DNA of 64,000 nt from Rhizobiales bacterium Ga0077537. Its GTDB lineage: Bacteria; Pseudomonadota; Alphaproteobacteria; Rhizobiales; Hyphomicrobiaceae. Shown here one piece after another: positions 1-6,171 of this stretch. How positions within the stretch are numbered: the stretch's first letter is position 1; each line of letters begins with the position of its first letter. The notes beneath the pieces were generated by a model, which ran no database searches, was not told the origin of the DNA, and saw only the letters and a program-made list of their open reading frames with translations. The DNA lies in NCBI GenBank assembly GCA_001464955.1, contig LNEM01000006.1, forward strand, positions 62,001-126,000. The letters are read 5' to 3'. The position numbers were made by a program, and so were the translations under genes.

Positions 1-171
1 CTTGTCGATGTAGGGTTTGGCCCAGGACAGGTCTGCCGCATCGAGTTCGGCCTGCATGACCTCGTCTTCGCGCGCGAGCGCATCGATGGCATCCGCGATG
101 GACGCAAAGCGGCCTTCGGCGACTTGCGCCTCCAGATAGGCCGCGGTGGCGGGCTTGAGCTGGATATCCAT
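1..171 (-). CDS. ParD/CopG-type antitoxin, partial
   Basis: Fifty-seven codons are visible and the gene runs off the left edge, so the stop and any toxin partner are outside. The reading MDIQLKPATAAYLEAQV with a following FASIADAID segment fits the N-terminal ribbon-helix-helix of ParD-type antitoxins, which bind DNA as dimers and neutralise a ParE-family toxin. The chosen ATG has GAGGT five bases upstream; an in-frame ATG at 183 lacks a good site. A TATGAT hexamer just upstream could be the -10 box. The family is inferred from this short stretch only; a ParE toxin gene would be expected beyond base 1. Confidence 0.65.
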   Translation of the reverse strand, partial: MDIQLKPATAAYLEAQVAEGRFASIADAIDALAREDEVMQAELDAADLSWAKPYIDK

Positions 172-253
172 CAATGACCTCATGAAGTTAGCAATTATCA
201 TAGCAGAATCCGGCAGAATATTCCACGCCTGATTGGCCTGGCCAGAGGATCGC

Positions 254-517
254 TCAGTCGGCAAACAAATCCGGCGGCGCGTCGGCAACAACAGCACCAT
301 GCCGATGTAGCACCAGCACACTGTCGATCAGCGCGCATGTCTCTGGCAGCGATACGGTCAGCGGCATGACAGCGCCGACAGCGCCGGTGATGCGGCCACG
401 GGCAGCATCGGAGAGTGCGTCGCTCACGCACTCAATTGCCGCAGCCAAGCGAAGCTCAACGGCTTCGAGGGCGAGGGTGACGGCAACGAGGGTAGAAGTG
501 TTTGAACAGTCTGACAT
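254..517 (-). CDS. Conserved small hypothetical protein
   Basis: An 87-residue protein of unknown function, acidic at the C-terminus (ends DAPPDLFAD) and rich in Ala and Val, possibly helical. A strong AAGGAG site six bases before the ATG supports it as real. It is the last gene of a leftward string and begins inside the 3' end of the adenine methyltransferase gene, with a 94-base overlap, much longer than the 4-base overlaps upstream. No motif was recognised. Confidence 0.55.
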   Translation of the reverse strand: MSDCSNTSTLVAVTLALEAVELRLAAAIECVSDALSDAARGRITGAVGAVMPLTVSLPETCALIDSVLVLHRHGAVVADAPPDLFAD

Positions 518-1224
518 GGAAAACTCCTTGGGTTTGAAAGTGAAGATTGGAAATCGGTAACGACAGGCTCGCGGAACTCAGCCGCCGACAGCCACCAGAA
601 CGACGATGGACCGACATGATCCGGCGTCCATACCGCCCAGTAGTAGCGGTTCGCTGCGAAGTGCCGGGGCGGTGCACGATCAGGCTCCGACCAGCACACG
701 ACGCTGTCGATCGCATAGATCCGTGCCGGCGGATGCGAGCGCCACCACGTCGTTCGACTGCGGTGGCACAGCGAGTTGAGATTGAGCAGCATGGCGACCT
801 TGCCGCCGGTCTCTCGCGCAAACTCCATCGACTTCTCGATGAAGAGATCGGCAAGGCCATTCCCATAGGGCGGATTGGTGACGATGTGCTTGCCCCGCAT
901 CGCGCTCTGAGCCAAAAAATCGACGCCGACCGTGCCGTAGCCCCGATCATTGAGATCGGTGGCGATGACGTCCAGTCCGGCTTCTGCCAGCACATGCGCG
1001 ATATGCCCCTCGCCGCAGGCCGGCTCCCAGATTGGACCATCGAAGGCCTCGACGGAGAGCAGCGCCCGCGTCGCCTCGGGCGGCGTCGGATAGAAGTTGT
1101 CGGCGATATTGCGTGCCCGCCGCTCCTCGAAGGAGAGCATGGCGATCGGATTCGAACTCCGATTGCCAACACTCGGCCGAGCCGAGGCACGGAACGCCTC
1201 GAAGGAAAACACCAGCGCGCTCAT
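424..1224 (-). CDS. DNA N6-adenine methyltransferase-like protein
   Basis: Class I SAM-dependent methyltransferase of 266 residues. The SAM-binding motif EPACGEGHI lies near residues 67-75, an acidic residue that should contact the ribose at D90, and the catalytic NPPY at 117-120, the signature of amino-methyltransferases acting on adenine N6. The preceding YPTPPEATRALL segment is typical of small orphan adenine methylases on phages and plasmids. No restriction partner lies nearby, so it may protect or regulate the element. GGGAGGT precedes the ATG, and the start overlaps the previous gene by ATGA. The last 30 or so residues overlap the downstream gene and are serine/proline rich, so they may be a run-on tail. 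Confidence 0.8.
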   Translation of the reverse strand: MSALVFSFEAFRASARPSVGNRSSNPIAMLSFEERRARNIADNFYPTPPEATRALLSVEAFDGPIWEPACGEGHIAHVLAEAGLDVIATDLNDRGYGTVGVDFLAQSAMRGKHIVTNPPYGNGLADLFIEKSMEFARETGGKVAMLLNLNSLCHRSRTTWWRSHPPARIYAIDSVVCWSEPDRAPPRHFAANRYYWAVWTPDHVGPSSFWWLSAAEFREPVVTDFQSSLSNPRSFPCQTVQTLLPSLPSPSPSKPLSFAWLRQLSA

Positions 1225-1586
1225 GATCGCACCTCCCGCATGAAGGCCAAGCCCTCACGCAATGCCCGGTTACGGGCAGCCCGCGCCCGATGCGTCAGCG
1301 TCGTCCGATCGGCGGTGATGCCGTGGTTCAGCGCATAGCCGACGACAGCTTCAGCATAGTCGGTTGCCGTATCGATCCAGCAGTCGCGGTCGAGACCACG
1401 GAACGCCTGGTACAGCGCAAGCCCCGCTTGCGCCGCGTGATCGCAGAAGCCCGGAAAGCCCTCGAAGGAGGCAAACCGGCTGCCCTCCGGCAGCAGTCCC
1501 GCATCGCGATCAAGGAGTGCCTCGTGCATGAGGAACGTAACGAGCGCCACGTCCTCGGCAAGATCCAGTCGAGAGGTGCGCGTCAT
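1221..1586 (-). CDS. Hypothetical accessory protein
   Basis: A 121-residue protein of unknown function, acidic in its N-terminal half and ending in a basic helix (RARAARNRALREGL). It has a GGAGGT site before the ATG and overlaps the methyltransferase start by four bases (ATGA), so the two are probably translationally coupled. No catalytic motif is visible. Its place in a tightly packed accessory operon suggests a plasmid or ICE maintenance or host-interaction role, but this is inference only. Confidence 0.6.
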   Translation of the reverse strand: MTRTSRLDLAEDVALVTFLMHEALLDRDAGLLPEGSRFASFEGFPGFCDHAAQAGLALYQAFRGLDRDCWIDTATDYAEAVVGYALNHGITADRTTLTHRARAARNRALREGLAFMREVRS

Positions 1587-1765
1587 ACCGGCACCTCCAC
1601 GCAGCTGACCAGATCATGGAACGAGCCGCCCAGCTCGCGCAGGCGGGGATCATCGTCGCTGTGCTCGGCCAGATCCTGCGCCAGCTCGATGGCATCAGCA
1701 GCGCATGCCGCTTCGAGATCGAAGCAATAGAGACGCTCGTCGGAAAGAGTGACGCGGTACATCAT
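1583..1765 (-). CDS. Small DpnD/PcfM-like protein
   Basis: Sixty residues starting MMYRVTLSDE. The layout is a beta strand with a YxV pattern, an aromatic-containing second strand, then a helix with AADAIELAQDL. The same layout recurs in the next gene and twice in the gene ending at 2285, which suggests a shared small fold similar to DpnD/PcfM proteins. The ATG at 1765 overlaps the upstream stop (ATGATG/TGA), and the stop overlaps the next start. Function is unknown. A longer upstream in-frame reading lacks coding character. Confidence 0.6.
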   Translation of the reverse strand: MMYRVTLSDERLYCFDLEAACAADAIELAQDLAEHSDDDPRLRELGGSFHDLVSCVEVPV

Positions 1766-1977
1766 GGCTGACCTCCGATCTCGAGAGGCACGGCCTTCCA
1801 GTTGCCGACGTCGAGTGGCTCCTCGCTCTCGGCGATAATCGCATTCGAAGCATTCTCCCGCAGCGTGCGGGCGATTTCGAGCGCCTGCCATTCGGCACAC
1901 GCGATCACATCGACATGGAACTGGTACGTTTCATCGTAGGAGACGCGGAACGCCTTGGCGTTGGTGACGGCGTTCAT
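1762..1977 (-). CDS. Small DpnD/PcfM-like protein
   Basis: Seventy-one residues. The core FRVSYDETYQFHVDVIACA followed by EWQALEIARTLRE matches the strand-strand-helix pattern of its neighbours, so it is probably a paralogue within the same operon. It is coupled by four-base overlaps to the genes on both sides. No catalytic residues are evident. The family assignment rests on the pattern of hydrophobic and aromatic positions, not on a database match. Confidence 0.6.
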   Translation of the reverse strand: MNAVTNAKAFRVSYDETYQFHVDVIACAEWQALEIARTLRENASNAIIAESEEPLDVGNWKAVPLEIGGQP

Positions 1978-2294
1978 GACGCACCTCCTTTGCCGAGTTC
2001 CCGGTCGAGGAGCCTGATGATCCTGCGCGGCAGGTAGCTGCGTGGCGCGTCGTATCCCGCCGTGACCGTGTCAGCGATCAGCTCGGTGCCGTCGCGATCC
2101 TTGATCGACAGGATGACGACGTTGTGCAGCCCCCAGGGGTGCGCCTCGACGGAAAAGCCGGCGTTCTCCAGAACCGCCACGACGGTGTCGGTCTCGACCT
2201 GGCCATCGCCATCGCCGAAGCCGAATTTGTCGAAGGCGTCCTCCCAGTCCCACTGGTAGTGACCGCCGCAGGTGTGACAGGTGCTTATCGGCAT
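1974..2294 (-). CDS. Hypothetical protein with N-terminal CxxC
   Basis: A 106-residue protein beginning MPISTCHTCGGHYQWDWEDA. The CHTCGG pair could hold half a zinc site or be redox active. The following region is very acidic (FGFGDGDGQVETD), then comes an alpha/beta-like segment ending in a helix LPRRIIRLLDREL. It overlaps the previous gene by ten bases and the next by four. The longer reading upstream of MPIS is arginine rich and out of character, so MPIS is taken as the start. Function unknown. Confidence 0.6.
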   Translation of the reverse strand: MPISTCHTCGGHYQWDWEDAFDKFGFGDGDGQVETDTVVAVLENAGFSVEAHPWGLHNVVILSIKDRDGTELIADTVTAGYDAPRSYLPRRIIRLLDRELGKGGAS

Positions 2295-2701
2295 GACGGA
2301 CCTCCCATGGCTGGAGTGCCGTCGTTCAGCTGGGCCTGCCACTCGGTGTCCTCGCACCAGACTAGATCGAACAGAGAAATATCGGTCTCGAACAGCATGG
2401 CCTGCGCGATCTCGATGGCCTCGTCCTCGGTGCGTGCTCGCACGCCGGTCTTGTGAACACCGGCGCGATGGAACGCGACCGACCAATCCTGCTCGGGCGG
2501 CGGCGCATCCTCGATGCGCGCCTCGGGCTGATCGAAGGTGCAATCATCGATGAGATCGAAGGGATGCTCGCCATCGACGCCACCGGCATCCCAGTAGCGC
2601 TCTGCCATCCAGATCGCATCGTCAGGGCTGCCACCCGTGACGGTGGTCTGCCAGCGACGCGTATCGCTGAACGCCACTACATAGGTGCGAGGCGCGCTCA
2701 T
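2285..2701 (-). CDS. Two-repeat DpnD/PcfM-like protein
   Basis: This 138-residue protein appears to contain the small strand-strand-helix unit twice: YVVAFSDTRRWQTTVTGG with DDAIWMAERYW at residues 7-37, and WSVAFHRAGVHKTGVRA with EDEAIEIAQAML at about 73-104. A linker with FDLIDDC lies between, and the second unit is followed by FDLVWCEDTEW. The shared FDL plus Cys ending of both units supports internal duplication. It overlaps the genes on both sides. Function unknown; the family may be ligand-binding or regulatory, but nothing in the sequence proves that. Confidence 0.6.
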   Translation of the reverse strand: MSAPRTYVVAFSDTRRWQTTVTGGSPDDAIWMAERYWDAGGVDGEHPFDLIDDCTFDQPEARIEDAPPPEQDWSVAFHRAGVHKTGVRARTEDEAIEIAQAMLFETDISLFDLVWCEDTEWQAQLNDGTPAMGGPSCR

Positions 2702-2910
2702 TGCGCACCTGCCCCGGCAGCTGCCTTCTTAGGGGTGATCGTGAACAGCAGGACGTCGGTGACGGCGCCGGCCTGATCTTTCAGCTTCAGCGTGAAGCCC
2801 TTCTTGTGCGGCCAGGCGGCGCCAACCTCGACATAGTTCGGTTCCTCGCGGGTTCCGGTGTTGACGACGGCGCGCAGGGTCGGCCGCTGTTTGGCTTGTT
2901 GTGTTGTCAT
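2698..2910 (-). CDS. Small conserved hypothetical protein
   Basis: Seventy residues beginning MTTQQAKQRPTLRAVVNTG, basic, with WPHKKGFTLKLK and an alanine-rich tail. It is the first gene of the leftward string that ends at 254, with AAGGAGA ahead of its ATG. Short basic proteins of this type are common on rhizobial plasmids. A single-stranded DNA-binding or DUF736-like role is conceivable but not shown. Confidence 0.6.
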   Translation of the reverse strand: MTTQQAKQRPTLRAVVNTGTREEPNYVEVGAAWPHKKGFTLKLKDQAGAVTDVLLFTITPKKAAAGAGAQ

Positions 2911-3229
2911 GAGACTTCTCCTTCTTCGGGTTCTGACGCCCCGAACACCGTGGCGTCTGAGAACCGGACAAGGCGCGTCGTTGCCTGCCTGCACCCGAAG
3001 GGCCGCCACGCCAGTAGAGGACCCCGTAAGGGGTTGCAGGCGTGAGGGCGGCGATGGGCCTAAGGTCTCAGACCCTCAAGCCGCGGTGGTGGTGGCAGAT
3101 CGAAAGGAGGGAGAAGCATTCAACGCAACGGCAAGCGGGCGAACCGGCATGCGCGGAACGCCACACCGATGAAGTTGGAGATGAAGAACGAGATTGGCAG
3201 CAGCCCGCACGAATGGGATGCGAGACGCA
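2911..3229. other. Intergenic leader region
   Basis: No gene is supported. It contains a 6-bp stem (GACGCC with GGCGTC) near 2934-2955 and a perfect ACCCC-GTAA-GGGGT hairpin near 3020-3035, both in what would be the leader of the leftward operon, so they could influence its expression. Confidence 0.3.
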
Positions 3230-3805
3230 TCAGGCAGCGTCCTTGGCTGCTTTGCGAGCCTCGGGAATGTGCCGGTAGAGCGTCGAGCGCCCGATGCCCA
3301 GTTGCTCGGCGATCTGCTTGGCGGTGATGTCTTCCACCTTGAGCATGGCGAGCGCCATGCGCTTCTGCTCTTCTGACAGAGCACGCGGGCGTCCGCCCCG
3401 GCGGCCACGGGCGGCAGCGGCACGCAAGCCTTCCTGGGTGCGATCCTTGATCAGCTCGCGCTCGAAGGCGGCCAAGGCCGCGAAGATGTTGAAGGTGAAC
3501 TTGCCGGTCGACGTGGATGTGTCGATCGCCTCGGTCAGCGAATGAAACCCGATGCCCCGCGCTTCGAGCTCGTTCACGGTGGTGATCAGCTGCGACATCG
3601 ATCGGGCGAGCCGGTCGAGCTTCCAGACGACGAGCGTGTCGCCCTTGCGCAGGTAGTCGATCACCTTGGCGAGTTCCGGACGATCGGCCTTCGCACCGGA
3701 GGCCACCTCGGTGAAGATCTTCCCGCAACCGGCTTGCGCCAGCGCGTCGGTCTGCAGATCCGTCGACTGGTCGTTCGTTGAAACTCGGGCATAGCCAATA
3801 CGCAT
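3230..3805 (-). CDS. Serine recombinase (resolvase/invertase family)
   Basis: A 191-residue small serine recombinase. MRIGYARVSTNDQ places the nucleophile at Ser9. The arginine-rich catalytic core follows (KLDRLARSM at 62-70), then the long E helix region FERELIKDRTQEGLRAAAARGR at about 114-134. A C-terminal helix-turn-helix (AKQIAEQLGIGRSTLYRH) lies at 162-179. The length fits Tn3-type resolvases or plasmid multimer-resolution enzymes. A possible res site lies directly upstream, as expected for such an enzyme. No Tn3 transposase gene is present nearby, so it may serve plasmid dimer resolution. Confidence 0.9.
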   Translation of the reverse strand: MRIGYARVSTNDQSTDLQTDALAQAGCGKIFTEVASGAKADRPELAKVIDYLRKGDTLVVWKLDRLARSMSQLITTVNELEARGIGFHSLTEAIDTSTSTGKFTFNIFAALAAFERELIKDRTQEGLRAAAARGRRGGRPRALSEEQKRMALAMLKVEDITAKQIAEQLGIGRSTLYRHIPEARKAAKDAA

Positions 3806-3885
3806 ACGGACATTATGTCTCGGAAGTCGTGAATTGCCAGAAAAATCGGGACAATCAATCGAGACAGGGTTCTCGGACAATACGT
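3806..3885. promoter_or_regulatory. Candidate res site of the resolvase
   Basis: The stretch ahead of the resolvase gene holds a perfect dyad GACAT-A-ATGTC at 3809-3819 and an inverted GAGA/TCTC pair with TTGTCC motifs at about 3848-3880. This resembles the paired inverted half-sites at which Tn3-type resolvases bind next to their own promoter. Assignment by layout only. Confidence 0.35.
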
Positions 3886-4076
3886 CGAAACCGATGCTAT
3901 CGCCGTCATGACGAGCGAAAGCGCTAGGCTCTCCGCGAAGAACTGGCGCAATAGCATGGGTGGTACTGGAAGGATCGAGTAAGGCGTGCATAGGCGTGTC
4001 TTGGAATGGATGGTTTTCGGGAAAAGGATGAAGCGAGGAGGGACGCGGATGCGCCCCTCCTCGCAGATCGCACGAC

Positions 4077-4322
4077 TCAGCTGCGCGCGCGCTCTGCACC
4101 GTGCTCGATCGTGCCTTGCTCGGAAGCATCGGCCACCGAACGCGTCGGCAGATCGACCACGTTGTGGGTTGCGATCTCGGCCGCAGCAACGGCGCCGGCC
4201 TGGTTCGCCATCGCTTGACGCTGATCTTTGCTGGCGTACTTGTTCGAGCCATAAGCGAGACGGCGGGCGGTCTCGATCATTCCATTGGCATCGCCGAGTG
4301 AAAGTTCGTGTCTATCGGTCAT
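4077..4322 (-). CDS. Small hypothetical protein
   Basis: Eighty-one residues, MTDRHELSLGDANGMIETARRL onward, hydrophilic with a helical middle (YASKDQRQAMANQAGAVAAAEIA). A GGAGAT site lies seven bases before the ATG. It stands alone, pointing toward the resolvase. No function could be assigned. Confidence 0.5.
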   Translation of the reverse strand: MTDRHELSLGDANGMIETARRLAYGSNKYASKDQRQAMANQAGAVAAAEIATHNVVDLPTRSVADASEQGTIEHGAERARS

Positions 4323-4572
4323 TCTGAAATCTCCTTTAGTGAATAAATGTGGTTTTAAATCTGTGGGCAAATGCCTACGCAGAGCGATATAGAATTTGAC
4401 GGTTACGGTTTCGCGTCGATCCTATGAAGATCGCGTTACAATTGCGCCCGCGAAATTCTGCGGCCAGAATGGCAATCGTGCGCAAAGATCCACGATCACC
4501 CGCAGAACCTCATCGCCGTAGGATCGCATCGACGCAGATGTGCGTCGTCGCAACCACGGATCTGGTGATCTC

Positions 4573-5661
4573 ATGCGCTGGCTCGTCCTGTTGATCGGCC
4601 TCCCCGTTTCGATCGGTCTCGTGATCGTATCGATGATTGCCAACTGGCGGTTCGGCATCCGGCTTGGTGCCGAGGATGGCGACGCCTGGGCGTACGGGCT
4701 CGCATCGGTATGCGCCGACGGGCTCAAGGTGATCCTGCCGTTTGCCATCGCGTGGGCCTGGCAGCGCCGCAAGATCGCGGAGTGGCTGTCCGGCGCCAGC
4801 CTTTGGCTCGTGATCACCATCTATTCGCTGGTGTCGGCACTGAGCTTTGCCGCCGTCAATCGCGACGAGATCGCGGGCCGACGCATTGCAGCCGCTCAGA
4901 CCTACTCGGATCTGCGGCAGGAGCTGGAAGGCAAGCGCAGGGAACGCGAGGCACTCGGCGCGGTACGCCCGACAGCTGCAATCGAAGCGGACATCAAAAC
5001 ATCGGAGCAGCAACCGCGCTACGCAGCATCCCGCCAGTGCACTGACGCCCAGACACGAGATCTGCGCCTGTTCTGCGAGCGTCACTTCAAGCTCAAAGCG
5101 GAGGAAGGCTCAGCCCGGCGGGTCGAACAGGTCGACGCAGAATTTGCCGGCCTCATGGCGCGACTGGCCGAACTGCCTCAGCATGCAGCGCAGGGTGGTC
5201 GCGATCCGCAAGTCGAGCTGTTCAAGTCACTGAGTGGGCTGAATGACGGAGCTATCAAGGCCGCGCTCGCCGTTCTGGTGTGCTTGCTTGTCGAGCTTGG
5301 CTCGGGTCTCGGCCTGTTCGTCGTGATGTCGTGTCATCGGGCCTTGAGCGAAGAGGCCGGCACCAGCCGCCCCGTCCGCTACGGCCGCACCCTCGAACCA
5401 GACGCCGAGTTGCTGGCACCGATCGATGCCGACTGGGCGCGCGATCGCTTGAACCGGGACGCTGCCGCCACGATGGGGGCAGCTGAGCTTTACGCCGATT
5501 ACCGCATCTGGATGGAGGCGCGTGGCCGCTCGAACGCCCTGACGGTCACGGCCTTCGGGCGCTGGATGGGCGATCTTGGCCTAGCCCGCGAGAAGGTCGG
5601 CGGTCGCATCGTCTATCGCGGGGCCAGGCTCAGGCCGGCAACGCGGCTGATCGCGACGTAG
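4573..5661 (+). CDS. Membrane protein with primase-type C-terminal motif
   Basis: About 362 residues. Three hydrophobic segments lie in the first 110 residues (WLVLLIGLPVSIGLVIVSMI; LKVILPFAIAWAW; WLVITIYSLVSALSF). A predicted coiled-coil/periplasmic region with three Cys follows, then a fourth segment (AALAVLVCLLVELGSGLGLF). The C-terminal 85 residues are soluble and end with VTAFGRWMGDLGL and GGRIVYRGARL, a pattern like the winged-helix tail of phage P4-type primases. The ATG at 4573 is preferred to a GTG at 4540, which has no ribosome site. It may anchor a DNA-binding domain at the membrane, but this combination is not one I recognise. Confidence 0.6.
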   Translation: MRWLVLLIGLPVSIGLVIVSMIANWRFGIRLGAEDGDAWAYGLASVCADGLKVILPFAIAWAWQRRKIAEWLSGASLWLVITIYSLVSALSFAAVNRDEIAGRRIAAAQTYSDLRQELEGKRREREALGAVRPTAAIEADIKTSEQQPRYAASRQCTDAQTRDLRLFCERHFKLKAEEGSARRVEQVDAEFAGLMARLAELPQHAAQGGRDPQVELFKSLSGLNDGAIKAALAVLVCLLVELGSGLGLFVVMSCHRALSEEAGTSRPVRYGRTLEPDAELLAPIDADWARDRLNRDAAATMGAAELYADYRIWMEARGRSNALTVTAFGRWMGDLGLAREKVGGRIVYRGARLRPATRLIAT

Positions 5662-5690
5662 CGCCCCGACTTGCCCAGTCTGCGTCTCCC

Positions 5691-5912
5691 ATGGCAACGT
5701 CCGCACAGGAACAGGAAGCCGCCGCAGAGCGACTTCCAGCTTCGGGCCACTTGCAGACTCACGCGGCACAACGATTGCTGCGCCGCACGACGCATCGAAA
5801 TCCCCAAGGAGACTTCGATCGCCTGAAGCTTTCGGACGCCGGAGTGCCGATCGACCGTGTCCGGTATGGGAGGCAAAGCGTCTATCAAGGCATTGATATG
5901 AAACGAGTTTGA
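5691..5912 (+). CDS. Short hypothetical protein, possible relic
   Basis: A 73-residue reading frame beginning MATSAQEQEAAAERL. Its end, VPIDRVRYGRQSVYQGIDM, resembles the end of the preceding gene (AREKVGGRIVYRGARL), so it may be a decayed copy of the same primase-type tail or a separate small gene. No ribosome site was seen. Low confidence. Confidence 0.25.
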   Translation: MATSAQEQEAAAERLPASGHLQTHAAQRLLRRTTHRNPQGDFDRLKLSDAGVPIDRVRYGRQSVYQGIDMKRV

Positions 5913-6171
5913 CGCTCAGCGGCCAACACGCCCCGCGGCGACGGCTTGCGCCGGATCACCACCCAAAACTTTAACCTCACTCGCCTATGATGCAGTCCGG
6001 CATACTGGTCGGCGCGACAGCGCGTGCCAGAGGCATGACGCCGCCTGTGCCGGCTGGTTTGGACCAGCATGCCCCCAGCAACATTTGACGGTTCGGCCGG
6101 TTCATCCCCGGCGCCCGCTGTCGCGTCGCGACGCATGCGTGGCCGTACCGTTCTAATCACGGCAGCAAAAC

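Noticed and set aside
547-1338. Long plus-strand frame over the methyltransferase
   Set aside because: Arginine-rich antisense shadow; the minus strand has clear methyltransferase motifs.
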